DNA from: Streptomyces alanosinicus | Lineage (GTDB): Bacteria; Actinomycetota; Actinomycetes; Streptomycetales; Streptomycetaceae | Assembly: GCF_014650595.1 (NCBI RefSeq) | Contig: NZ_BMVG01000002.1 | Location: 310,001 to 374,000, forward strand | Length of the DNA: 64,000 nucleotides | Direction: 5' to 3' | In this document: one piece after another, positions 17,564 through 26,606 of the stretch | How the letters are laid out: every line of letters begins with the position of its first letter | Numbering within the stretch: the stretch's first letter is position 1 | The notes under the pieces: model-generated | The model's input: only the letters and a program-made list of their open reading frames with translations | Database searches by the model: none | Told to the model about the DNA's origin: nothing | Position numbers and translations under genes: made by a program

Positions 17564-18370
17564 TCACCGCATCAGCTCCCCCGCGTTGACCAGCAGCGAC
17601 TGCCCCGTGATGGCCCGCGCCCGGTCCGAGGCCAGGAACACCGCCGCATCCGCCACATCCCCGTCCGTCGCCAGGTCCGGCAGTGCCATCCGCTGGGTCA
17701 GCCGCCCGAGCACCTCCTCCTCCGGCACCCCTTCCGTATGCGCGGTGAACTGGACGTACGCCTGCACCGGAGGTCCCCACATCCAGCCCGGCAGCACGGT
17801 GTTGACCCGGATCCGGTACGGCCCGAGCTCCTGCGCCATCGAGTACATCGCGCTGGTCAGCGCGCCCTTCGAGGCGGCGTACGCGGCCTGCCGCACCTGG
17901 GAGGGCGCGGCCACGGCCGACTGTGTCCCGACGAGGACCACCGAACCGCCCCCGCCCGCCTTCAGCGACGGCAGGCACGCCCGCGTCATCCGCAGGGTGC
18001 CCAGCAGGTTCACGTCGATGACCGACTGCCAGGTCGCGAAGTCCGCGTCCTGGAGCCCGCCGAAGTAGGAGTCCCAGGCCGCGACATGGACCACCGCGTC
18101 GATACCGCCGAACCGGTCGAGCGCCAGCGCGGCCAGCTCCTCGCACCGGCCCTCGTCGGTGATGTCCGTCGCCCGGTACGCCGTCCGTGTGCCCTCGGGG
18201 TCGATCTCGGCCGCGCTCTTGGCGAGGTTCGCCTCGGTGCGCGCCCCGAGCACCGCGTTCCCGCCGTCCCGTACGACGGCCGCGGCCACCTGATGGCCGA
18301 GTCCGGCGCCGACCCCCGAGACGACGACGGTCTTTCCGGTGAGCGGTGACTTTCCGGTGAGCGGTGACAT
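17564..18370 (-). CDS. Short-chain dehydrogenase/reductase (SDR)
   Basis: A 268-residue classical SDR. The nucleotide motif is VVVSGVGAGLGHQVA (TGxxxGxG-like, with Ser for Thr), followed by VVHVAAWDS, the catalytic Ser region VVLVGTQSAV, Tyr-x-x-x-Lys in AAYAASKGAL, and C-terminal AITGQSLLVNAG. It probably oxidises or reduces a hydroxyl/keto group with NAD(P). The N-terminus contains a duplication, SPLTGKSPLTGK, from an 18-bp tandem repeat. It is divergent from the 18464 gene with a palindrome between, suggesting shared control. Confidence 0.92.
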   Translation of the reverse strand: MSPLTGKSPLTGKTVVVSGVGAGLGHQVAAAVVRDGGNAVLGARTEANLAKSAAEIDPEGTRTAYRATDITDEGRCEELAALALDRFGGIDAVVHVAAWDSYFGGLQDADFATWQSVIDVNLLGTLRMTRACLPSLKAGGGGSVVLVGTQSAVAAPSQVRQAAYAASKGALTSAMYSMAQELGPYRIRVNTVLPGWMWGPPVQAYVQFTAHTEGVPEEEVLGRLTQRMALPDLATDGDVADAAVFLASDRARAITGQSLLVNAGELMR

Positions 18371-18400
18371 GAAGGCGGCCTCCCGGAGTCTGGCGAATTA

Positions 18401-18417
18401 TCTGACGGAGCGTCAGA
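18401..18417. promoter_or_regulatory. Palindromic operator tctgacggagcgtcaga
   Basis: A perfect 7-bp palindrome around a 3-bp centre lies in the 93-bp divergent interval between the SDR and the 18464 gene. The form TGACG-N3-CGTCA is typical of TetR-family boxes that control lipid, steroid or aromatic catabolic genes in actinobacteria. No cognate regulator gene is adjacent, so it may be encoded elsewhere. Confidence 0.6.
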
Positions 18418-18463
18418 GTATGCGCGTCCGCCGGAGGGCGGAAGGGGACGGAAGGGGAACCGT

Positions 18464-19303
18464 ATGAGCGAGGACACCCGCAGTGAGACGTACGCCGAAC
18501 TGGCCGCCGTAGGACCGTACGGCGTCCGCCCCGGCCACGCCCTGATCACCATGGTCGAGCCGCACCCCGGCCACGAGTACGCCTACAACCGCTGGTACGA
18601 GGACGACCACTACTACGCCGGCGCGATGGCCATGCCCTGGATGTACGCCGGCCGCCGCTGGGTGGCGACCCGTGAGCTGCAGCTCCTGCGCTATCCCGAG
18701 AAGTCGGCCGTCGCCCAGCCGGTCACCGCCGGCTGCTACCTCTCCACCTACTGGATCACCGACGGCCGCTACGACGACCACATGAAGTGGACCGTCGCCA
18801 TCAACAAGCGCCTGGGCCGCGACGCCCGCGTCCACCACGAACGCACCCACGTCTTCACGTCCTTCCAGGACCACGAGACGACGGTGTACCGGGACGGCGC
18901 GGCGGGCCCCCGGGACTTCCACGCCCTCGACCACCCCTACGCCGGGCTCGTCCTGGAGGTGATCGACAGCGAGTCGGCCGCACAGCGGACGGAACTGCTC
19001 GCGTGGCTGCGCGACCGGCGGCTGCGCCGCCGCCTGGCCGGCTCCCCGGCCGCCCTGGTGACCGTCTTCCGGCCCACCCCGCTGCCCGGCGACCGCATGA
19101 CCTACGTCAAACAGGTCGAGGGCGTGGACACCCGGCTCACCCTGCTGTGGTTCCTGGAGAGCGACCCGCGGGCGTGCTGGGCGGAGCACTTCGCGGCGCC
19201 GGCCGCGGATGTCTCGGACGCCGGGCTGGGCAGGGTGGAGCTGGTGGCGCCGTTCATCCCGACGATCCCGGGCACCGACACCTATGTGGACCGGCTCCGC
19301 TGA
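18464..19303 (+). CDS. Hypothetical protein, possible duplicated dimeric alpha/beta-barrel fold
   Basis: A 279-residue soluble protein with no signal peptide. The first half has YAYNRWYEDDHYYAGAMAMP, resembling the NRWYDxxH segments of EthD-like or dimeric ferredoxin-fold proteins, and a second half (PGDRMTYVKQVEG, TLLWFLESDPRACWAEHF) looks like a repeat of the same fold. I cannot assign a reaction. The ATG at 18464 follows a GGAAGGGGA tract. It is divergent from an SDR across a TetR-like palindrome, so the two may share a catabolic pathway. Confidence 0.75.
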   Translation: MSEDTRSETYAELAAVGPYGVRPGHALITMVEPHPGHEYAYNRWYEDDHYYAGAMAMPWMYAGRRWVATRELQLLRYPEKSAVAQPVTAGCYLSTYWITDGRYDDHMKWTVAINKRLGRDARVHHERTHVFTSFQDHETTVYRDGAAGPRDFHALDHPYAGLVLEVIDSESAAQRTELLAWLRDRRLRRRLAGSPAALVTVFRPTPLPGDRMTYVKQVEGVDTRLTLLWFLESDPRACWAEHFAAPAADVSDAGLGRVELVAPFIPTIPGTDTYVDRLR

Positions 19304-19347
19304 GGCTCAGGCCCCGCTGGTCCTGCTGGTCCTGTCGGCCCCGGGCC

Positions 19348-21252
19348 TCAGCGCGTCTTGAACGCGTCCGGGCAGGGCGTGCCCCGGGGGAACTGGTACG
19401 GCGCCGCCAGCCGGTAGGTGCCCGCCTTCGGCGCCACCAGCATCGTCCACTTGTCGCCCTTGGCGTCCTGCGGCGTCTCCATCAGACAGCCGTTGGTGTT
19501 GACGTACGTCTTCGCCGACGTCTGCTGCGGAGCCTTCAGGCTCTTGCCGTGCTCGTCGACGATGCTCAGCCACGGCGAGTACGGGATCCTGATCAGGATC
19601 CGCCCGGCCTTGCGCACCTGGAGCGTCATCTCGCCCTGCCCCGCGCGGTCCACCACCGCGTCGGGCTCGGCGAGCGGCGTCGGATCGGTGACCTGGAACA
19701 GCTGCCAGTTGCTGTCGCCCCAGACCTGCTTCAGATACGGCATCCCGCGCCGCAGCAGTTCCCGCTCGCGCTGGCCGCCGTCGCCGTCCGGGTTGTCCTT
19801 CGGCAGGACGACGAAGTGCACCGCCCAGCGCTGGAGCCACTCGTGGTAGTTCGCCGAGTTGAGGGTGTCGTCGTAGAAGAGCGGGTTGCGCTCCATGTCG
19901 GCCTGCCGGTTCCAGCCGCGGGCCAGATTGACGTACGGCGCGAGCGCGGACGCCTCGCGGTGCGAGCGCGCCGGGACGACCTCGACCCGGCCCTTCTCGG
20001 CGCCCGCCTTCTGCAGCTGGTGGACGAGCGGGGCCAGTTCCCGGGCCCAGGACGCGGCCGGGGTCGTATGGATGATGTCGTCCACCGTCTTGAAGCCGAC
20101 CCAGCCGGTGAAGCCGGCCAGCGCCAGCACGGCCACGTACCACTTGCGGGACTTGCGCACCGTGAACGGCAGCGCGGCCAGCAGCGTCGCCCCCGCGAAC
20201 ACCATCGGCAGCCGGGAGATGTTCGACCCGATCTGCGAGTTGATCAGCCACACCAGGACCACGCCGACGCTGTACACGGCGGCCGTCAGCCGGACCGTCA
20301 CCCACTCCCTGGGGACCAGGAACAGGCACAGCAGGCCGTACAGCAGGGGCAGGATCACCGAGCCGATCGTCATCGGCTGGGTACCGGAGAACGGGAAGAG
20401 GAAGTACGAGGCGGCGACCACCACCGTCGGGGCGAGCCCCAGCGCCCAGGCGCCCGGCCGCCGCTTCTGCAGGAACAGCGCGACCGCGACCAGGCCGACG
20501 AACAGCCCCGAGACGGGCGAGGCCATGGTGGACAGACCGGCCAGCGGGCCCGCCACCGCCGCCTTCGCCCAGCGTTTGTGCCGCCAGCGGTAGGGCCAGC
20601 AGAAGACGGCCGCGACGGCGCCGAGCGCGAACATCGTGCCGAGCCCGAAGGTCACCCGGCCCGAGATCGCGTTGCACAGCAGCGCGACGACCCCGGCGAG
20701 CGACGCCCACAGCGGGTTCCTCACCGCCCGGCTGCGGATCAGGACCAGCGTCAGCAGGCCCGCCGACACCGTGCCGGCGATCATCATCGTCGTACGGACG
20801 CCGAGGACGGCCATCAGATACGGCGACACCACGCTGTACGACACCGGGTGCATGCCGCCGTACCAGGCGAGGTTGTACGCCGAGTCCGGGTGCCGGCCGA
20901 CGAACTCCGCCCAGGCGTCCTGCGCCGCGAGATCGCCGCCGCTGTTCGCGAACGTGAAGAACCAGATGATGTGCAGGACCCCGGCGAGGGCCGTTATGGA
21001 CAGCACGGGGTGCCGCAGCAGCCGCCGGCGGAGGGGCTCGGCGGCGGCGAGGAGCCGCGCGAGCCGGCTCGGAGGCGCGTCGGGACGGTCGTCGTGGCGG
21101 TCGTCAGGGCCGTCGTCAGAGCGGTCGTCGGGGTCAGCGCCGCCGGTGTTACCGGTGCGAGCCTGCGGACCGGATTCGGGCAGGCGTATTCGAGGGCCGG
21201 CTCCCGGGCCCGGATCGGTGTCGTCCGCGCGTGTCGGCTCCACTGTTGCCAC
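19348..21252 (-). CDS. Multi-spanning membrane protein, glycosyltransferase GT-C-like
   Basis: About 634 residues. An acidic, disordered N-terminus (many DD and RSDDGPDD-like segments, about residues 5-60) precedes roughly ten to twelve membrane spans. The first loop reads GGDLAAQDAWAEFVGRHPDSA, an extracytoplasmic acidic loop reminiscent of GT-C glycosyltransferases. A ~200-residue soluble C-terminal domain follows (LVHQLQKAGAEKGRVEVVPA onward). The GTG at 21252 is preferred because GGGGAG lies nine bases upstream, but 21300 is also open. Function is not proven; such proteins are often labelled MFS transporters, which the topology does not favour. Confidence 0.7.
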   Translation of the reverse strand: MATVEPTRADDTDPGPGAGPRIRLPESGPQARTGNTGGADPDDRSDDGPDDRHDDRPDAPPSRLARLLAAAEPLRRRLLRHPVLSITALAGVLHIIWFFTFANSGGDLAAQDAWAEFVGRHPDSAYNLAWYGGMHPVSYSVVSPYLMAVLGVRTTMMIAGTVSAGLLTLVLIRSRAVRNPLWASLAGVVALLCNAISGRVTFGLGTMFALGAVAAVFCWPYRWRHKRWAKAAVAGPLAGLSTMASPVSGLFVGLVAVALFLQKRRPGAWALGLAPTVVVAASYFLFPFSGTQPMTIGSVILPLLYGLLCLFLVPREWVTVRLTAAVYSVGVVLVWLINSQIGSNISRLPMVFAGATLLAALPFTVRKSRKWYVAVLALAGFTGWVGFKTVDDIIHTTPAASWARELAPLVHQLQKAGAEKGRVEVVPARSHREASALAPYVNLARGWNRQADMERNPLFYDDTLNSANYHEWLQRWAVHFVVLPKDNPDGDGGQRERELLRRGMPYLKQVWGDSNWQLFQVTDPTPLAEPDAVVDRAGQGEMTLQVRKAGRILIRIPYSPWLSIVDEHGKSLKAPQQTSAKTYVNTNGCLMETPQDAKGDKWTMLVAPKAGTYRLAAPYQFPRGTPCPDAFKTR

Positions 21253-21453
21253 CTGAAGGCACTCCCCGTATCCCGTCTTCTGTTCTCGGCCGCTTTCCAC
21301 GGTGTTCCCGGCCTCTTCCCGTCCAGTTCGCGATCATGCCCCGTGACCGGCGACCTGCCCCGATTCGTGACGCTAGCATGCACCCCGTCGCGCGGCTCCC
21401 GGGTGGGGCCTTCGGCGACGGGGTGCGCGGGGTGTGCGGCGGGGCCGCGGCGA

Positions 21454-24000
21454 TCAGCCCAGACGGGTCAGTTTCGCGCCGAATCCGGGCTGGGCCAGGT
21501 CCTTCTGCAGGGCCACCGGGATCTTCACGGCACCGGCCGAGCCGTCGCCCACGGTGAGGGATCCCACCTGGGTGCCGGCCTTCGCGGTGTGCGGCACCTC
21601 GCCCCCGGCGAAGGACAGCTTCACCTTCAGCCCCGCCCAGCCGGCCGCGACGACGTCCTTGGTGACCACGATCGGGGTGTGGCCGCCGAGCTGGTCGTCC
21701 ACATAGCCGACCACATCGCCCTTCTTCAGGATCTTCGCCGAGGTCAGCGCGGACTGGGCGGCGAGCAGCGCGGTCTTGCTGACCTTGTTGACCGTCGCGA
21801 GGATCTTCGGCTTGTGCTGGCCGAGGACCGCGCCGACGATCGTCACCGTCTGGCCGCCGATCTGCTTGCGGGAGGCGAAGAGGAGATTGCCGCCGGCCGC
21901 GGTGGTGCTGCCGGTCTTGATGCCGATCGCGCCCATGCTGAACGGCAGCTCGTTGTAGTTGTTCCAGTAGTGGCCGGAGGGGTCGGTCCAGCTGGCCGCG
22001 CTGGTGATGGCGACCAGGGCCGGGACCTTGACGAAGGCGCGGCCGAGCTTCACCTGGTCCGCGGCCGTGGAGACGGTGGTCTCCTTCAGGCCCGAGGGGT
22101 CGGTGTACGTCGTGTGGGCCATCCCCAGTTCCTTGGCGGTGGCGTTCATCTTCTTCACGAACGCCGCCTCGGACCCCGCGTCCCAGCGCGCGAGCAGCCG
22201 CGCGATGTTGTTGGCGGAAGGGATCATGACCGCCGACAGGGCCTGCTTCAGGGTGAGGGAGTCGCCGGCCTTGATGGTGTTCAGCGTGGACTCGCCGTCC
22301 TTGTCGTAGCCGCCCTCCGTCTCCGCCTTCGAGTCGATCTTGATCTTCGGGCCTTCCTGCCCCGGCTTGAGCGGGTGGTCCCTGAGGACGATGTACGAGG
22401 TCATGGTCTTGGCGACCGAGCCGATGGCCACGGGCGTCTGCTTGCCGAACTCGCCGATCGTGCCGATGCCGTCGGCGTCGATCCTGCCCTGGCCCTCGCC
22501 GGGCCAGGGCAGGCTCGTGCTGCCGCCGTCGAAGGCGTAGGTGTCCTTGCCCGACAGCACGAGGGTGGGGGACGGCAGCGGGCGCACCGCCTGTACGACC
22601 GCGAAGATGATCACCAGGAGCAGGACCAGGGGGGTCCAGATCTTGACCCGGCGCACGGCCGTGCGGACCGCGGTCTCCGGGGGCGGGGGCGTGTTCGTCA
22701 GCTCCGCCAGCAGATCCAGCGGGGGCTTCGGGGGCAGGGGCTGCTGGGTGGTGCGCTCGGGGCCGACCTGGGGGACGGGGGTGGTGACGTCCGGCTTGTC
22801 GGTCGGCTTGGCGCTCGGCCTGGCAGCCGGCTTGGTGGCCGGCGCCATGTCGTTCTTGAGCGCGACGAACTTGCTGGTGCGCTCGGAGTCGGACTCCGGA
22901 GCCCTGGGGGTGGCCGAGGCTCCGCCGAGCTTGAGCATGGTCGTCGGCTGGTCGACCTGCTTGGGCTTGAGCGTCTTGAAGATGGCGGTGGGCTGATCGA
23001 CGGGGGCCGGCGGTGTCTTGGCGCGGGGGGCGTCCGCCTCGGCTTCGCCGTCGGCGTCCGCGTCGTCCCCACCCGCACCACCCGTGCGGCTCTCGTCATC
23101 GGCTGCGGGTGGCCCCTGTGGGGCGTCCCCACCATCGGCGTCCGCGGGCCCGTCCTCGACCCGCGGCCTGCCCCCGGCCTGCGGCTTGTTCCCGGTCCTC
23201 GGCTCACGCTCAGCCTGCGGCTCGCCCTTGGCTTCCGGCTCGTCCTTGGCCCCCGGCTCGTGCTCGGCCTTCGGCGCACCCTCGGTCTTGGACCCGTTGT
23301 CGGCCTTCGGCTCGTCCTTGGCTTCCGGCTGGTCCTTGGCCTGCGGCTTGTTCCCGGTCCTCGGCGCGTGCTCGGCCTGCGGCTCGTCCTTGGCCCCCGG
23401 CTCGTGCTCGGCCTTCGGCGCACCCTCGGTCTTGGACCCGTCCTCGGCCTTCGGCTCGTCCTTGGTTTCCGGTGCCTCGGGTTCGGCTTCGGCGGCCTTG
23501 GTCTTCGCCTCGGCGGCAGCCGCAGCCGCAGCCGCAGCGGCAGACTCGGATTCGGGCTTCGCGGCCGCGTTGGTCTCGGGGGCCGCGGGCGGCTTCTCCT
23601 CGGCCTCGGCCTGTTCCTCTTCCTCTACCTCCGCGTCGGCGTTCGTCGCCGCCGGCGCGGTCTCCCCCTCCGCGCCGGTGTTTGCAGACGTGTCGGAGTT
23701 GTTTGCGGGGCCGGTGGTGTCGGCGCTGCGTACCCAGGCCGACACCGCCTCGCGGAGCGCCGCGTCCTCCGCCGGGGTCTCCCCGGCCTCCGGCTCCGGC
23801 ATGTCGGTCTTCGCGGTGGTCCGCGCATCACGTATCGACAGGATCTTCGTCGAGGTGTCCACGCCCCCCGGCGAGGAATCCTTTTCGCGGGCGACCGTGA
23901 CCCGCGGATCGCGCGCCTCGGGAACCGGACCCGCGCTCCCCGACGTCGGTTCTGCCGACGACTCGCGCTGCTTCGACTTGTCGGGGGACTCGCCCGCCAC
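21454..24000 (-). CDS. D-alanyl-D-alanine carboxypeptidase (S11) with long disordered cytoplasmic region
   Basis: An 848-residue protein. Residues 1 to about 450 are low complexity: Glu/Lys/Pro/Ala-rich, an Ala run, and near-identical repeats built on KTEGAPKAEHEPGAKDEP. One membrane span follows (WTPLVLLLVIIFAVVQAV, about 452-472). The outer domain has the penicillin-binding triad: SVAK (Ser about 527), SAN in MIPSANNI, and KTG in GIKTGST (about 694). It trims the terminal D-Ala from peptidoglycan stem peptides. The GTG at 24000 has GGAGGAGG just upstream and is preferred to 24015 or 24024. I recall S. coelicolor SCO4439 as the counterpart. Confidence 0.92.
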   Translation of the reverse strand: MAGESPDKSKQRESSAEPTSGSAGPVPEARDPRVTVAREKDSSPGGVDTSTKILSIRDARTTAKTDMPEPEAGETPAEDAALREAVSAWVRSADTTGPANNSDTSANTGAEGETAPAATNADAEVEEEEQAEAEEKPPAAPETNAAAKPESESAAAAAAAAAAEAKTKAAEAEPEAPETKDEPKAEDGSKTEGAPKAEHEPGAKDEPQAEHAPRTGNKPQAKDQPEAKDEPKADNGSKTEGAPKAEHEPGAKDEPEAKGEPQAEREPRTGNKPQAGGRPRVEDGPADADGGDAPQGPPAADDESRTGGAGGDDADADGEAEADAPRAKTPPAPVDQPTAIFKTLKPKQVDQPTTMLKLGGASATPRAPESDSERTSKFVALKNDMAPATKPAARPSAKPTDKPDVTTPVPQVGPERTTQQPLPPKPPLDLLAELTNTPPPPETAVRTAVRRVKIWTPLVLLLVIIFAVVQAVRPLPSPTLVLSGKDTYAFDGGSTSLPWPGEGQGRIDADGIGTIGEFGKQTPVAIGSVAKTMTSYIVLRDHPLKPGQEGPKIKIDSKAETEGGYDKDGESTLNTIKAGDSLTLKQALSAVMIPSANNIARLLARWDAGSEAAFVKKMNATAKELGMAHTTYTDPSGLKETTVSTAADQVKLGRAFVKVPALVAITSAASWTDPSGHYWNNYNELPFSMGAIGIKTGSTTAAGGNLLFASRKQIGGQTVTIVGAVLGQHKPKILATVNKVSKTALLAAQSALTSAKILKKGDVVGYVDDQLGGHTPIVVTKDVVAAGWAGLKVKLSFAGGEVPHTAKAGTQVGSLTVGDGSAGAVKIPVALQKDLAQPGFGAKLTRLG
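23241..23471. repeat. Direct repeats of 87 bp inside the carboxypeptidase gene
   Basis: Bases 23241-23327 and 23385-23471 are near-identical copies, about three differences in 87 bp, offset by 144 bp, with shorter related units between and around them. They encode the repeated acidic/basic segment of the cytoplasmic region. Such in-frame repeats can expand or contract by slippage or recombination. Confidence 0.8.
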
Positions 24001-24196
24001 CGATGCCTCCTCCATGCGCCGCACGCTCCCGCGCGCGCCCTGTCCGAACCATGTACCAGTGTCCTGTGTGAGGGCTTGGCCCCTGCCGAAGACGAGAACG
24101 ACATACCTACCGGTTCCCTCACGAACCGGTCACGCACCCTCGACAGACCAATGTGAGAGGGGTCACCCTGTCATTCATCCACGCGGGGAGGCATGG

Positions 24197-24952
24197 ATGG
24201 GCAGGAGCCGCAGAACAATTCCGGAGGAGCTTCTGCTGCTCGCACTGGACCCGGCCACGGGTACCACTGCGCAGCCGCAGTCGCTCGACCTCGGTCTGGC
24301 CGGTGCACAGCTAGTGGAGCTGGCGCTGGCCGGACGGATAGCCCCAGACGGGGATCGTATCGCCGTGGTGGTGCCACGGCCGACAGGAGATCCGACTCTG
24401 GACTGTGCGTTGGAGCTGCTGCGCAGGCGCGGCGCTCCGGTGCGCGCCGTCCACTGGATCGGCGGGCCCCGGCTGGGGCTCAGGCAGGTCTACCTCTCGC
24501 ATCTGGAGCGGTGCGGCATGGTCGCCGCCGTGCCGGGACAGATGTGCGGGGTGCTGCCGACGACGCGCTATCAGGCGACGGACACCGCCATCAGCCGGGA
24601 GATCCGTTCCCGGCTGGATTCCGCGATCCGCACCGGCGTACCGCCGGACCCGCGGACCGCGGCGCTCGCCGCCCTGGCGCACGCCGTCGGACTCGGCAAG
24701 CACCTGTATCCGGGGAACGAGGGCCGGTCCTCGCGCTCCCGGCTGCGGGATCTGATCCGGCACGACCCCATGGGCGGTCTTGTCGCGCACGCCGTGATGG
24801 ACGTGCAGAACGGTGCGGTCGCGCAGCCGCGCCGCGGTCCGGCCGCCACCGGCCGGCAGGGCCCGGCCGGCGCCCGGCCCGCGGCGGAACCCGCACGCGG
24901 GGTTCCGATGCAGCCGCACCGCGGATCCATGGCACGCGCCTCGGCCCACTGA
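24197..24952 (+). CDS. GPP34 (GOLPH3/Vps74-like) family protein
   Basis: A 251-residue protein matching the GPP34 family: TIPEELLLLALDPATG at the N-terminus, then LDLGLAGAQLVELALAGRIA, and later DSAIRTGVPPDPRTAALAALAHA. Eukaryotic relatives bind PI4P and retain Golgi glycosyltransferases; the many Streptomyces copies are uncharacterised, and a role in membrane association is only inferred. GGGAGG five bases before the ATG at 24197 fixes the start. The C-terminal ~50 residues are Gly/Pro/Arg/Ala-rich and probably disordered. Confidence 0.9.
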   Translation: MGRSRRTIPEELLLLALDPATGTTAQPQSLDLGLAGAQLVELALAGRIAPDGDRIAVVVPRPTGDPTLDCALELLRRRGAPVRAVHWIGGPRLGLRQVYLSHLERCGMVAAVPGQMCGVLPTTRYQATDTAISREIRSRLDSAIRTGVPPDPRTAALAALAHAVGLGKHLYPGNEGRSSRSRLRDLIRHDPMGGLVAHAVMDVQNGAVAQPRRGPAATGRQGPAGARPAAEPARGVPMQPHRGSMARASAH

Positions 24953-25204
24953 GCCGTAACCCAGGTCCCCACGGCCAGGTTCGGGAGCCGCTGGTCGGAG
25001 CGGGGCGGTGAGACTCCTGTGGTCTCGCCGCCCCGCTCGACTGCGTTCATGGCACCCCATCGGGTGGCGCTCCCTGGCGAACTGACGCGTACGCGCCGCA
25101 TATCCACCATTTCCCAGCGGTAGAAAGCACCTTGGTGGCAGTCTGCTCAACAGCAGATACGCAAAGTGTTAAGCAACAGGCAGGCAGCCGGAGGTGCACG
25201 TCCC

Positions 25205-26062
25205 GTGGCGTCCAATGTCAATCCCACCGTCAGGCGACGCCGGCTGGGCCAGGAGCTCCGCAGGCTCCGCGAGCTCAAGGGCATGACGGCCGAAGAAGTG
25301 GCGGAACGGCTGCTGGTGTCGCAGTCGAAGATCAGTCGGCTGGAGAACGGCCGCAGAAGTATCAGTCAGCGCGATGTGCGCGACCTGTGCGGGGTGTACG
25401 AGGTCGAGGACCAGCGGATCGTCGACTCGCTGATGGAGATGGCGCGGGACTCGCGGCAGCAGGGGTGGTGGCACACCTTCGGGGACATCCCGTACAGCGT
25501 CTACATCGGGCTGGAGACCGACGCCGAGTCGCTGCGGGTGTACGAACCCCAGCTGGTGACCGGTCTGCTGCAGACCGCCGCCTACGCGGAGGCCCTGGTG
25601 CAGGGTGCGTTGCCGGAGACGTCGACGAACGAGATCGAGAAACGTGTGCAGGTGCGCATGCGCCGACAGGAACGTATCACCGCCGAGAACAACCCGCTCC
25701 GGCTGTGGGTGGTGCTCGACGAGGCGGCGCTGCGCCGGGTCGTCGGCAGCAAGCTGGTGATGCGCGAGCAGCTGGACCATCTGATCGAGCTGTCCCAGCT
25801 GCCGCATGTCACCGTGCAGGTGCTGCCCTTCGAGGTGGGCGCGCATCCGGGGCTCAACGGCCAGTACGCGATCCTGGAGTTCACCGACGCGGCCGACTCC
25901 AGCGTGGTGTACCTGGAGGGCGTCACCAGCGACCTGTACCTGGAGAAGGCCCAGGACGTACAGAAGTACGCCGTGATGTACGAGCATCTCCGGGCACAGT
26001 CCCTCAATGTGGAGCAATCCCGGCAGTTCATTGCAAAGGTGGCCAAGGACTACGCCGAATGA
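25205..26062 (+). CDS. XRE-family helix-turn-helix regulator with DUF5753 domain
   Basis: A 285-residue regulator. The N-terminal HTH (LGQELRRLRELKGMTAEEVA, SQSKISRLENGRR) is followed by the DUF5753 ligand-like domain (YEPQLVTGLLQTAAYAEAL, QLPHVTVQVLPFEVGAHPG). Streptomyces encodes dozens of such proteins, often paired with a DUF397 protein as here; WhiJ is a studied example. The GTG at 25205 follows GGAGGT. The target promoter and signal are unknown, but the adjacent DUF397 protein is the expected partner. Confidence 0.93.
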   Translation: MASNVNPTVRRRRLGQELRRLRELKGMTAEEVAERLLVSQSKISRLENGRRSISQRDVRDLCGVYEVEDQRIVDSLMEMARDSRQQGWWHTFGDIPYSVYIGLETDAESLRVYEPQLVTGLLQTAAYAEALVQGALPETSTNEIEKRVQVRMRRQERITAENNPLRLWVVLDEAALRRVVGSKLVMREQLDHLIELSQLPHVTVQVLPFEVGAHPGLNGQYAILEFTDAADSSVVYLEGVTSDLYLEKAQDVQKYAVMYEHLRAQSLNVEQSRQFIAKVAKDYAE

Positions 26063-26251
26063 GCTCCTGTCACAGAGGGCGCCGGATCTTACACCGTCGG
26101 CCGGTCCGAGTGGAAGGCTCCTCTGGAATATGCCATCCGGTTGAGTGAACGGCTCCTCCGGCGGCGGCAGTTGGCCGGTAGCGTCGATCACGCCAATCAG
26201 ACGACAAGGTTGGCGTGAACCGCACTACCGCAACTCGCAACAGGAGTGGAC

Positions 26252-26443
26252 ATGGCACTGATTCAGGGCGCTTCGGAGACGTGGATGAAGTCCTCCTATT
26301 CCGCGGGCAACGGCGCCTGCGTCGAGGTCAAGTCGCCCGCCACCGCCGAACTCGCCGTCCGCGACTCCAAGGTCTCCGAGGGCCCGAACCTGGCCTTCCC
26401 CGCCGACGCGTGGAACGCCTTCGTGGCTTCGGTCAAGGCCTAG
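26252..26443 (+). CDS. DUF397 domain protein
   Basis: A 63-residue DUF397 protein: WMKSSYSAGNGACVEVKSPA, VRDSK, then LAFPADAWNAFVASVKA. DUF397 genes usually sit beside XRE/DUF5753 regulators and are thought to modulate them, in the manner of an antitoxin or anti-regulator. AGGAG five bases upstream sets the ATG at 26252; an in-frame GTG at 26246 is less likely. A strong hairpin terminator lies about 65 bp downstream. Confidence 0.93.
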   Translation: MALIQGASETWMKSSYSAGNGACVEVKSPATAELAVRDSKVSEGPNLAFPADAWNAFVASVKA

Positions 26444-26509
26444 GGGGCTCTCCCTGACCTTCGTCCGTAGCGGCAGCCCGACGAAAACAACTTCACAAGC
26501 ACCACCCAA

Positions 26510-26549
26510 GAGCCCTCTCGACCAGTCGCCGTCCTTGCCGAGAGGGCTC
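26510..26549 (+). terminator. Hairpin terminator after the DUF397 gene
   Basis: Perfect 11-bp arms gagccctctcg (26510-26520) and cgagagggctc (26539-26549) with an 18-base loop lie about 65 bp after the DUF397 stop and before the convergent glutathione peroxidase gene. It could act in either direction. There is no U-tract, as is common in Streptomyces. Confidence 0.7.
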
Positions 26550-26606
26550 GGTCGTGCCCGCGCCGCCGGGGCGGCGCGGGCAGCGGGGGGCAGCGGGGGC
26601 GACCGG

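Noticed and set aside
18787..24156. A 1789-codon plus-strand open frame
   Set aside because: It lies antisense to a membrane protein and the D-Ala-D-Ala carboxypeptidase, and its product is Arg/Gly/Leu low complexity. The minus-strand genes have clear domains.
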